NCBI GenBank assembly: GCA_037178625.1
Contig: JAWZXG010000093.1
Span: forward strand, 1-22,261
DNA from: Skeletonema tropicum
Taxonomy: Eukaryota > Bacillariophyta > Thalassiosirophyceae > Thalassiosirales > Thalassiosiraceae
Direction: 5' to 3'
DNA: 22,261 bases
Position numbers and translations under genes: made by a program. This document shows, piece by piece, positions 8,764-18,535 of the stretch (positions are counted from its first letter, which is position 1; each line of letters opens with the position of its first letter). The notes beneath the pieces are model-generated. The model was not told the origin of the DNA, searched no databases, and saw only the letters and a program-made list of their open reading frames with translations.

Positions 8764-10692
8764 TTATTTATCAAGCTTGTCCTCTGCTTTGGTCAACGCC
8801 TCATCCATCTTCTTGGCAGCACCCATGACCCAATTCTCAAATATGGAACCAGCCATGCTGGAGACACCCTTGGCGCGCATTTCACGATCATAGCGTCGTC
8901 GGGAGGTGGGATCGCCTAGTATTTTCCATGCTTCTTGAGATATTTCGACAAATTTATCGGGGATGATTTCGTCGGGGTTTGGAGTCCTGCTTGGAGGAGT
9001 GCGTCGGGGTGAGTTTCCTTGGCGAGGGTGATGTAGGCTCGTTTTAATTCGGAACGTGTGGCAGAAGGGGAACAATTGAGAATGTCGTAGAGTGTGGCTG
9101 CTGATGTTGCGTCTGTGGCTTTGAGGGGAGCCACCATGTTTTCGACATTGTCTACGGTGAATGATGGTTCCTCCGTGGGACGAGATGGTTGTTTGGTTGT
9201 TGTCGTCTCTGCAGCAGCCTGTGCTGCTGCTTGTGCTTGTTCTGCTGCCTTTCTATCTTCCTCTTCCTTCTTTCTCTTGGCCGCGGCAGCAGCTGCACGC
9301 TCTTTCTCGAGTCGCTCTTTATCCAAAAGTACTTGAGCTTCTGCCAACTTTCTATCACGTTCTATCCGTTCTTGTTCAAGCCGACGCAATTCTGCTGCCT
9401 TGGCCGCTTCATACTCTTCCTCTTGTTTCTGTTGCTTCTCTTGCTCGGCAATACGCTCACTCTCTAGCCGTTGTTGCTCAGCAGCAGCAGCCTTTTCTCT
9501 TTCTTCCTCCTCTATCTTGAGTTTCAGCTCTTCCTCACTGCGTCTCTTTTGTTCGGCTGCTGCCAAATCACGTTTCTTCTGTGCTTCAATGTTCTCTGTA
9601 GCCTGCTGGGCTGCCTCTCAGCCGCTGCCGCCTTTTCAGCCCTCAACTTCGCCTTCCTTGCCTTTTCCTTCTGTTTCGCCTCTTCCCACTTTCGTTTCGC
9701 CTCATCTTCTTCCATCGTCATGGTCAGTGCTCTCTCCATACTAATATTAGATGTGCGAGGGTCGAGAACTTTCGGTGTATTGTTTTCCATGATGACTCGT
9801 GGGAAGTCCTTGGATGGAGGATCCCATAGACTGACTCTTGTTTCTTCATTGTAGTAGAATACCAATCCAGATTTGATATCGTAGTAGGCTGACCACTCTG
9901 CTTGTTGTACGATTGGAAGTGATGTGGGTTTGGTATCATCTGTTTCTTTGGGTTGTTGTTGCTCTTTGGTGTCAGTGGGCTGCTCAGTAGTACTAGCAGT
10001 TGATGCCGATTCAGTTACGCTATTGTTTGTCGTTTGCAATTGTTGTTGTTGTTGTTGTTGTTGCCAACTGCTGTTGTTGCTGCAATTGCTGCTGCTGTTG
10101 CAATTTCTGCTGTTGTTGTTGTGTTGCTGTTGTATCTTCAAAGCTTCCAACTTGGACATTTTCGCATTCAATTTTTCAGTAGCCTCTCTCCTCTTCTGTT
10201 CAATCCTCTTCCGCTCCTGTTCCATAGTATCAATGATATTCGGTTTATCATCCTTCGATGAATCGTTCAATCGTTCCTTCAGATAACTTTTGAGCTGAGC
10301 TCTCATTTCCATCTTTTTGTCGGCGCTCATGGATATATTTGGAAAGACAACGTTTGCTGGGGGCTCCCATTGGGATTTACCCGTGCGGTGATTGAAGTAG
10401 TAGAGCAGGCCTTTTGATTCGTCTAGATAGGCTGACCAATCTTCTGCAGATGCAAGTGGTGCAGGTGATGATTGAGTATTTGATGATGCAGAAACATCAC
10501 CGCTGTTGTTTTGAGTTTGATCTGCGGTATTGGAATAAAAGCACATTTTGAATATGTAATGAAGTTGATGGAATGTGCGTCTGCCGAGAATTCATCAAAA
10601 AATCCATCGGATGAAAGGGCGATGAGAAAGAGAAATAGGGCGATGATGCCACCACTTCTCATTGATGATGTTGTCATAGCTGCTGTGTACAT
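8764..10692 (-). CDS. Protein with two WW domains, coiled coil and a J domain, possible signal peptide
   Basis: WW domains bind proline-rich ligands; J domains recruit and stimulate Hsp70. The order is a possible signal sequence (GGIIALFLFLIALSSDG, starts at 10692, 10677 or 10662), WW1 (DWSAYLDESKGLLYYFNHRT ending W-E-P-P), a Gln-rich stretch, WW2 (EWSAYYDIKSGLVFYYNEET ending W-D-P-P), about 150 residues of Glu/Lys/Arg/Ala/Gln coiled coil, and a C-terminal J domain. The J domain has LYDILNCSPSATRSELKRAY, the HPD motif (9003-9011) and EAWKILGDPTSRRRYD. Frame breaks lie near 10515-10535 (hydrophobic frame into WW frame), 9615-9621 (coiled coil) and 8984-8988 (just after HPD), each equal to one missing base. 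If the first join is wrong, the protein starts at 10546 without a signal. Expected length is about 640 residues. Confidence 0.75.
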
Positions 10693-10940
10693 GTAGATGT
10701 AGTATGAGTGGCTCTATCTTTGCAGCTACGGCTATGATGTACACACGGGTTGCTTGCTCTTGCTCCACATCCTTGTAGCTTGGCGGAGGTTGGTGCGTTG
10801 GCAGGCGCGATTTGAATTCGAGGATGAGTAATGGATTCAATACTAATTCCTACGTTAAATTTGCTTCTTCTTCCCCTCTTCTCCCTCCCCTTCTCTCCTC
10901 CCCTCCTCAAAAGAAAAACCTGTGTCTGCCTACCAACATC

Positions 10941-12127
10941 ATGATCATGATGTCCACAGACGTATTGGTGACAATTTGGGAAGAGCTAGAACCATACTTC
11001 ACATTTCTTGATCTTGCAGTGCTATCCCAGGTCTCTCGGAGGTTCAAGGCGTTAACAGTTCTTGGTGGAGGCCCAGAAAATAGTGAGCTGTCGCAAGCTA
11101 CCCTGATGGAACCTGGTCATCGATCATTTCATAGATTTAGATGAAAAGCAAGTCATGTCGTCAATAGATCTGCGGCACGGCTTGACTGCAGATGATCTGC
11201 TAGCTGCTGGAAAAGTGAGCACAATAACGAAGCAACAACTTCTATAAGTTCACTGACGCAGGCTTTTCGACAAGATGGATTCGTAGTGTTTCCGAGATCC
11301 ATTTCTATCGATGTAGTGAACACTCTACAACAACGCCTTAGAGGATGTATTAAGAGGAAAGTATGATCGAGGATCACCTCCTGACAAGACACCAGCTCTA
11401 ATTGTCGACTCGAAAAAGAATGGAAAGCGTAAACTTGGGCCGCTGGGGTACGAGGTTGGAAAAACAACGAAGTACAATCGAGTTCTGCAAATCATCAACA
11501 TTCACAAATGCGATAGTGAGTTTCATAGACTTGCAACACAAGAAGCAATTGGGGAGATGGTGGCAAAACTTGCGGGTTGGGATCATGGAGCACGCTTGGC
11601 GAGTTCTCAAGTTTGGGCCAAGCCACCTGGGAGTCCGCCACTCGTGTTTCACAGAGATTCTCCCTATTTTATGTTCACTCCAGATGATGTTGTCACTGTG
11701 TGGATAGCACTGGATGATATGGATGAAGAGCTAGGACCATTGGAATATGTGCGAGGCTCTCACCTGTGGGGTGATGGACGTGTGTTGGCTCTTCATCTAG
11801 CTTCTTTCAGTCCGACAGTCGCTATCTACTATATTCAGCTGCTGCTCGCGAGGGAATTAAAGACGCAGAGTCGTGCTTGGAGATCCTATCTTTGGCTGGA
11901 TTGAGTGCTGGAGGGTTGTCGATACATCATGGAAAAACATGGCATGGTTCTGGAAAGAATGCTAAGTAACGATTCGTCCCAGGCGAGGACTTGGACTACA
12001 CTTTGTGCCCGCCGAAGTGAAGTTTATAAAAGAGGATGCAAAGAAGAGCAAGCTGTGGAGTAAATACGTCGTTGCCGAGGAGAGTATGGATGATGATTCG
12101 TCAACAATAAATGTACCGCCAAGATGA
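10941..12127 (+). CDS. F-box-like / phytanoyl-CoA dioxygenase family protein (broken frames)
   Basis: The C-terminal part is a PhyH-type Fe(II)/2-oxoglutarate dioxygenase: FRQDGFVVFP near the start of the fold, the HRD iron ligands (11650-11658), a WIALDDMDEELGPLEYVRGS core, and the distal His segment HHGKTWHGSGKN (about 11925-11957). The substrate cannot be told. The first 45 residues look like an F-box (LEPYFTFLDLAVLSQVSRRF), a motif that binds Skp1. A GT-AG intron of 47 bp lies at 11215-11261. Frame breaks are near 11115-11125, 11335, 11785-11790 and 11981-11983, and a TAA interrupts the frame at 11967-11969. Indels restore family-like sequence, but with the stop codon a decaying gene is also possible. 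Start: ATG 10941 (or 10950); an ATG at 10812 would add a pyrimidine-rich, leader-like stretch. Confidence 0.7.
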
Positions 12128-12280
12128 CTTTCCACTAGTATGGACACCGCAGCTAAAAAACGTAAAGTTTGTTGCATATGTACATGAAGTTTAGTACTTT
12201 GATTTTCAATATTGAACTTTAACTGATATTTCCCTCCCTAGAGATACCTCCATCACCTTGTAGTATCTCGCAAAATTGGC

Positions 12281-14825
12281 TTAAACATATCCCATGAACT
12301 TTGCAGCTGCGGCGGCACCAGCACCACCGAATGACAAAACATAAGGTGCAGCCTTCCTAGAGAAGTAAAGAAGCACACTACTTTCACCAATACTGTCGAT
12401 TGTGTAGGCACACCTCCACACACCACCATGGAATGATCCAGAAGAAAAGAGTTGATTGGGGTTGGCAAGAGCGTTTTTGGGGTTTGCGACACTCTTGGGG
12501 TTGTTCAGATCGTTGAACAAGATGGCAATCATGACCGATTTGGATGTTTCAGGTGCGAAAATTTCATATGGAGTAAAGTAAGGCCATTCCTTCGTAGGCC
12601 CACGCGAAGGTTCGGTTCTGAACGACAGATGCGGTGGAGGTTGATGGGGCTATGTTCGAGGATACAACATTTCCCTTGCTGTGAGAAATGATAGCACGCC
12701 AATGTTGCATACGCTTTGCCATGGCATAATTTGGACCCTGGGCCACACTGATTCCATCGACGTAGTAAAATTCGCCACCCTCACTTGACACTGGCGCACG
12801 GACGTTCTTCCTCAACCATTTCTTTCCTCCCAAAAGCTTCCATCAACATACAGAATGGTTTCTTTTCAAATTCCTTGTAGTTCGCCAAAGCAGCATCATG
12901 AGCTTCCTTTGGAATGAGATGCAAGTCGGTAGGTGTACAAAGGTAAGCAAGACTCGTGTTTCTGCGCTCGCACAAATCACGACAGATAGCGTCCATAGCC
13001 AAGGAAACTTGCACATGAAGTGCACCATTAAGGTAAGCATAACTTCCAACAGTGAAAGGACTGTTAGGATAAAGGTCGACAAGCCAGTCGCGAATGAGTG
13101 GTGTTTCAGTGAAGAGGTTGCATCCTGACGCTGCGTACATTTCATCATCATTGGCACAAGCCGATTGCTCCTTGCTCATTGGGAAAGTGATAGATCCAGA
13201 CGAATTCCTAGCACGTTCAATCAATCGTTTCCAAATGAATGGACGGTCCAAGTCAATTGCAATCACATTAGCTCCAAGCGACATCAATACCTCAAATGGA
13301 CCCATAGCAGAACAGCTCCAAGCAATACAAAGTCTACACGCCACACAAAGCAGTGAAGAAGAGGTTAGTTGAAGACAGTCTCGGATCGAGCTCATAGCGC
13401 AAAAAGGAACAAATAATACTCACATCTGTCACTAAGATCCAACCATTCTGGATGATCTGCGCAGTTAAGAATAGCTTCACCAGCACTCGCTTCAATTGTT
13501 CCATAATCAACCCACTTCTTCACCTGAGCCCTAAGTTCATCACCAGAGATCGTCTTTCCTTTGTACTGAACTTCACACTTCTTATCCTTGGGTGCAGCAA
13601 GCTCGCCCTTGACAAAACCGGTGGAAAATTTGGTATCATTCTTACGTGACATGGCCTCCGCAAAACTTGTTGTTGTTTTACCATCCTTCGAGATAAATTG
13701 GAACATCATGTAAGCCTTGTTAATTCCAGCATTTGCAACCTTCAATGCATCCTCGGGAGATTTGCACTGTGCTTCGACCATGTTGACCAAATGCTTGACG
13801 TATCCAAACCTCCATTTCTTTTCGTTACGGACCTTCTCCGCCAATTCTGGGTTCACAGCCTCAATCGCCGCAGCAAGAATCTCCTTCGCAGTAGGTGTAG
13901 ATGAACGAACTTCCTCTCCGTTGGCTTTCACTTCAGTGACAGGCCAAACCAATCCACGGGGTGGTGGAGCAAGCTTGGCAAATCGCTTCTTGAATGCCTT
14001 TTTCCTGTTGCTTGCCATATTGAGAATCATGGGTAGAGCACCTGGAGCATAGATGATGGGAAACGCATTGGCATACCAGTACATAAACGTCTCCTTGCCC
14101 TCACCAAGCAACGAAAGGAAGGTATCGCACTTGGAAGAGGAAAGGAAGACGGAAAGTTCTCCAGAGATGCCGGTAGGATAAAGAACTGCGAACAATGAGT
14201 AACGCAACCAGAATAGAGGGTAAGGAGTTTTCTTGGTAGCATCACCAGTGACAATGGCAGTGACGTAGAAAAGATAACGAGGGACCTCTACAAGTGCCCA
14301 AGAGAAGATCATTAGGGCAGCTCCCCATTGTGCTGCAGTGATAAAAATGAAAGGAATGAATAGATTTATGAGCTTCTATTTGTTTGAATGCAAATAAATA
14401 CATGATGATAGAATCAAAACAAGAAGACTAAACTCACACTGAGCATTGGGACTAGTCGTTACCATATGCAAAGCTACAATACGACTTCCAACCTGCATCG
14501 CCGTCACAAAGACCGGACTCCTCACCAAACCAAGTGCAGCATGAACAATCTCCAACAATGCCGCACTCTGAACATAAGTCAAAACAGTTGCCAAACTGGG
14601 AGTATCCTCATCACCAAAGCCGGCGGTGGCGGGGGTGGCGAAGTAGACGGTGCTTCCAGCAGCTTTGAGTGCATCGATCAATGGTAAATCGGAGGATGAG
14701 AACGCGTTGTAAAATGATGGAATTCCGATGAAGAGTACATAGGCCCAGCCGATGCAGCATAGGCCATTGTAGACGATCAGGTAGAGTTCTTTCGGGCCCA
14801 GGGATGGGCTCTTGGGTGCGGCCAT
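12281..14825 (-). CDS. 3-hydroxyacyl-CoA dehydratase (HACD/PTPLA) fused to a Rossmann-like domain
   Basis: HACD dehydrates 3-hydroxyacyl-CoA in very-long-chain fatty acid elongation at the ER. Exons are 14825-14438, 14332-13424 and 13333-12281, with GT-AG introns 14333-14437 (105 bp) and 13334-13423 (90 bp). The N-terminal part spans ELYLIVYNGLCCIGWAYVL, ALLEIVHAALGLVRSP and EVPRYLFYV, and has the catalytic pair in YPTGISGE: Tyr at 14178-14180 and Glu at 14157-14159, seven residues apart as in yeast Phs1. After a linker of about 190 residues comes VLLGAGSAMGPFEVLMSLGA followed by VIAIDLDRP, a nucleotide-binding beta-alpha-beta pattern, then about 330 residues I cannot name. Frame breaks: one base missing at 13313 (inside the glycine motif), and breaks near 12836 and 12585-12592. 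Expected length is about 780 residues, far more than stand-alone HACD. The first exon is mirrored at 21860-22246. Confidence 0.82.
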
Positions 14826-15096
14826 GGTTGTTACTTTTATTGTGTGCGTTTTGGGCTTATTGCGAAGAGCAGCGAGTTGAAGAGGCGGAGTGTAAAAACA
14901 CGTACCCGCGGTCTTGCGTCGTTCGTTCGTGTGATTCTCCTCTCTTTTTTGGCGCGCAAGATCAAGAGTACAAAAGTTCGTGTGAGACGTAGACCATGCC
15001 ATCACATCATATCACATCACTCCCCTGCGTTTGTATCTACACACTGTGGAGCGGTGATACTCTCTCTCTCTCTATCTGCTACCACCACATATCATC

Positions 15097-16314
15097 ATGA
15101 CATTCTTGATTCGTGCACCAGTTTGGCTGCTGTGCTTATTTCCAGCTGGAATATCTTGCTTCACTCATCATCACCATGCAACGCCATCACATCATCCCAT
15201 CGCTGCTTTTACGCAACAATCTTATACTCTTTCATCTGGCTTGTCGATAAAACAACGTCGTGGCTGCTTGGTTCTAAATGCTGCCAAGCGACGTGGAGGT
15301 GCAATGTCTCGACGCAACAAAACAAAGGAAGAATCTACCAAGGGGTTTGGAAGTGAAGCAACATCAGGTGAAGCAACATCATCAACATCAACACAAACAA
15401 TACCAGCATCAAAACCGAATACAATCTACTCAATGCCATCTCTCTACGATCTTGCGTTTGGATACAGATGCTATGAAGAAGAAGTGGAATTTCTATTAGA
15501 TGCACATGACAAATACTCTACATCCGAGAAGGATGTTCCTATACGGATTCTAGAGCTGGCGGCTGGTCCAGCACGACATTCTCTCATGGCACTATCGGAA
15601 CATCCTCCATCCAGTGTAGATTCTGTTGTGGCGCTGGATCTATCGCAAGAAATGGTAAACTATGGTATAGAAAATGCAGACTTTGAGTTGGGTTCGGCTG
15701 GAGGTCGTAGAGATAGTTTTGAATATGCCTGTGGAGACATGAGAGATTTTACAGGAATGTTTTCGACCAAGTTTGATACTGCGTGGATTCTATTGGGTTC
15801 AATGTCACACTTGCTTACAAACGACGATGTTATCAGATGCTTCTCGTCTCTCCGATCTGCATTAAAACCAGGTTCCACAGTCATCGTCGAGCTGCCACAT
15901 CCCCGTGAAACTTTCTCAATGGGAGAATGTACTCGAAATGGTTGGACTGTACCTCTTGTGGAGGATGAGGATGAAGAATATGGAGAACTGAACATTGTGT
16001 GGGGAGACGAAGATGATGAGTTTGACCCTATTGCACAAGTGAGGCACTTTACTGTTGCGATGACTCTGAAGGTGAATAATCCAGAGGATATACCAAAGGA
16101 AGATCCGTTATTTCTGCAAATGAACAAAGATGGGAAGACTGAGGTGAAGGAAATTGTACCAATGAGATTGTTTACCTTGCAAGAGATTGATGCATTGGCT
16201 CGATGTGCCGGGCTTGAGATGGTGGCAAAGTACGGTGCTTTAGATGAAGAGGTTGCGATGACGGATGAAGACGATGCATACCGAATGGTTTGTATCCTTC
16301 GATGTAAAGAATAG
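15097..16314 (+). CDS. SAM-dependent methyltransferase, probably targeted
   Basis: Class I methyltransferase of 405 residues in one frame. Motif I is ILELAAGPARHS (about residues 151-162), followed by the acidic strand VVALDLS (177-183) that would contact SAM ribose. Then come FEYACGDMRDF (motif II area), FDTAWILLGSMSHLL, and LKPGSTVIVELPHP (motif III area). The methyl acceptor cannot be inferred. The N-terminus has a hydrophobic stretch (PVWLLCLFPAGISCF), then about 90 Ser/Thr/His/Lys-rich residues, which fits a signal or plastid bipartite presequence in a diatom; no clear ASAFAP motif is seen. Met70 could be an alternative start of a cytosolic form. The acidic insert EDEDEEYGEL lies in the C-terminal half. 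Its stop is only 51 bp from the stop of the convergent MgtC gene. Confidence 0.85.
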   Translation: MTFLIRAPVWLLCLFPAGISCFTHHHHATPSHHPIAAFTQQSYTLSSGLSIKQRRGCLVLNAAKRRGGAMSRRNKTKEESTKGFGSEATSGEATSSTSTQTIPASKPNTIYSMPSLYDLAFGYRCYEEEVEFLLDAHDKYSTSEKDVPIRILELAAGPARHSLMALSEHPPSSVDSVVALDLSQEMVNYGIENADFELGSAGGRRDSFEYACGDMRDFTGMFSTKFDTAWILLGSMSHLLTNDDVIRCFSSLRSALKPGSTVIVELPHPRETFSMGECTRNGWTVPLVEDEDEEYGELNIVWGDEDDEFDPIAQVRHFTVAMTLKVNNPEDIPKEDPLFLQMNKDGKTEVKEIVPMRLFTLQEIDALARCAGLEMVAKYGALDEEVAMTDEDDAYRMVCILRCKE

Positions 16315-16365
16315 AATGTTAATATAAGGGAAGGCATTGAAAAACTCTTCTTTACCCTATTTGCC

Positions 16366-18149
16366 TCATGTGCAAAAGCTAGGCCCAGATGTTAGTGAAC
16401 TCATTGACTTCTTCTTCTTTATCAGGCGCATAACTTCTCGATCTTTCAATATCTCTTGATAAGGATTGTGCGGCTGTTGCCTGTTCTTGCCCTTACCCGG
16501 GAGCAATCTTGTCAGCCATGCGAGTGGATGCGAGTCATTATCACCAGGTTGGTTGTATTCAGCTTGACTGCTTTTCAGTCTCTCGATCTGGCGCTGCTGC
16601 TCTGCCTGCAACAGACGAGCGACTGTATTTTCTTCTATGTTTGTTGCACCGTACCCTTCCATTCCTTGCATGTTTAGAGCTGCAGTATCTTGTTGTCTTT
16701 CTACTCGACGCATTTCATAATTCTGACTGGGAGGGTGTGTGACATCTTCACTATTCTGATGGCGATACTCCGGATGACAATCTGATTCCGTTTCCGTTTC
16801 ATCTTCTTCCCCGTCTGTGAACTCTTCCTCATCGTCTTCAAACCCCTTATCTGATGCAAGGTAGAGCCTAGGACCAAAACGTAATACAAGAATGACAAGA
16901 GCAGTGCTATAAGCACTGACTGCATACAACGCACCACCAGCTCCTACACCCACTGCTGCTGATAACCAAACTGATGCTGCGGTTGTAATACCATGGACCT
17001 GGTAAAACTCTGTACCGCTTTCATCTTTTAATGTGCCCTTCCAAATCAAGCCAGCTCCGAGGAATCCCACACCAGATGGTATTGCTGCACTAACACGGCT
17101 ACTATCCCAACTCATTGGTGATGCTCTGAATGCAAGCATACTGCTGATGGTAAAGAAACAGCTACCCAAGCTCACAAGAGCCATTGTTCGAATACCAGCA
17201 CTACAGAAGAAAGAAAGAAAAAGAGTGAGTCAGTGAGCAATGGAAGTAATCTCAATCAGCGCAGTGATAAGTGCATTTCCCTCTCTCCTACACTTACGGT
17301 CTATCGGAAGCACGACGTTCAGACCCAATCAGGCCCCCCAGTAGAACAGATAAGGCCATCCTTCGACTTAAATCACACTCCTCGAGCGTAAGATGGAACA
17401 AAACAGGGATGCGGGTGATATGACAGGGAGAATAGTTGTAGTCAGGATTCTCGTACATGGTGGAAGTTTCATCGTTCTCCTCTACATCCACATCTCGGAC
17501 ATCCTTTGAGGTTTTTTTGTAACAAGTTTTTCTCCCCAAAATCTTCCAGATATGTTGGACACCACTCTGCCGGATCAATCCAATAATGTAACACTAATGG
17601 CCCTACTGTAACGAGTACAGTGTAGGCAAGAAGCACCGTGTATATACATGTTAGAAGGATCGTTCCCATGAAACGCCTCCTCTTCCATCTTTTCAACCAC
17701 TCTCGCCGTTTTTGTTCTCTCTTTAACTGACTACGTCGACTGGAGCTCACTCCGCTTCTTGGACTTTTCGTTGAATTTTTGCTCTTCGAGCTTTCCCCTC
17801 CTGCAGATTGAAAGCTAGAAGATCCTGCAATCGGTGAGAGATTACCTGTTTCACCGGTTTGGTTAAAATAAGCTGTATTGTCTTGTTCATTTACACTCGA
17901 ATGAGACCGGGAGGATAGTGAAGATTGCTGACTGCGCACCTGCTTCTTCTTATTGTTACCTCCTGAAGAGTTGCTGCTTCGTCTCCTCCGCTGATTGCTG
18001 CTCTGCCCACTAATGTTACTTGATGATTTAGGAGTATTTGATTTACTGCGATAGGATGAATTCTTCAAGTATTCAGCATCTCCGACCAAATTGAAGGAAG
18101 AGCCACTGGAAGGTATGAGTAGCGCGAGATCGTCATCGTTGGCGTCCAT
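16366..18149 (-). CDS. MgtC/SapB-family membrane protein with long polar extensions
   Basis: MgtC-like domain: LLGGLIGSERRASDRPAGIR, then TMALVSLGSCFFTISS, then SSRVSAAIPSGVGFLGAGLI, which are the hallmark segments of the MgtC/SapB family. Bacterial members act in growth at low magnesium and in virulence-related membrane regulation; the role in an alga is unknown. Exon 1 begins at 18149; intron 17201-17297 (97 bp, GTAAGT...TAG) splits codon Pro; exon 2 runs 17200-16366. Before the domain are about 160 Ser/Asn/Arg-rich residues and a membrane helix (TILLTCIYTVLLAYTVLVTV); after it come an acidic stretch (EDDEEEFTDGEEDETETE) and a basic tail. A frameshift lies at a run of seven T (17512-17518): six would make exon 1 continuous. 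The same run of seven is present in arm 2. Confidence 0.82.
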
Positions 18150-18163
18150 TGCTCTAGATGTAA

Positions 18164-18222
18164 GGGAGAGGTGTAGATGGTACTATTTTCTAAAAGTTAT
18201 ATTATTAGGTGTAGATGGTACT
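18164..18222. repeat. Short direct repeats upstream of the MgtC gene
   Basis: AGGTGTAGATGGTACTA occurs twice, separated by an AT-rich stretch, just upstream of the MgtC start on the minus strand. The mirrored pair is present in arm 2 at about 18460-18520. They could be promoter elements; there is no further support. Confidence 0.45.
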
Positions 18223-18257
18223 ATGTCATCGACACAGGCGTATCGGGATAGTGGGCG

Positions 18258-18425
18258 CTTTTCATACCCTCTTGTGGGCGGTGCCCACGTGGGGCCCACA
18301 ACTGCAAAAAATCAGGTGAAAATGAGCTAAAATGCGGGCAAAATCCCCGAATATCGACACAAAATCACCCAAAATCTCCCGTCAAGCCTCCTGTCAAACC
18401 AGTCCCTCTTGTGGGCACGCCCGCT
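18258..18425. other. Unique spacer at the centre of the palindrome
   Basis: 168 bp that are not shared by the arms. It carries a 13-bp direct repeat CCCTCTTGTGGGC (18267-18279 and 18404-18416), a hairpin GTGGGC-GGT-GCCCAC (18274-18288), and the 10-bp palindrome CCCACGTGGG (18284-18293), which includes a CACGTG G-box. If the palindrome is real, this is the shared upstream region of two divergent MgtC copies. The middle is AT-rich without coding potential. Confidence 0.7.
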
Positions 18426-18535
18426 CGCCCACTATCCCGATACGCCTGTGTCGATGACATAGTACCATCTACACCTAATAATATAACTTTTAGAAAATAG
18501 TACCATCTACACCTCTCCCTTACATCTAGAGAGCA

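Larger units (their letters stand above)
14423..18257 (+). repeat. Large inverted repeat, arm 1 (3835 bp)
   Basis: The reverse complement of this segment reappears at 18426-22261. It contains the first exon of the dehydratase, the whole methyltransferase and the whole MgtC gene. Reading frames here are intact apart from one frameshift shared by both arms, so arm 1 is the better copy. The outer limit is set only by the window end. Confidence 0.95.

Noticed and set aside
9161..9854. Hydrophobic Leu/Ser/Cys-rich plus-strand frames
   Set aside because: These are the complement of the Lys/Glu/Ala/Gln coiled coil of the WW/J-domain gene; membrane-like character is a codon artefact.
15660..16337. 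225-codon minus-strand frame opposite the methyltransferase
   Set aside because: The methyltransferase on the other strand has ordered SAM motifs; this frame is its shadow.
17512..17518. Programmed -1 frameshift at A-AAA-AAC in the MgtC gene
   Set aside because: The heptamer is in the right register, but -1 leads quickly to a stop; the domain continues in the +1 frame.
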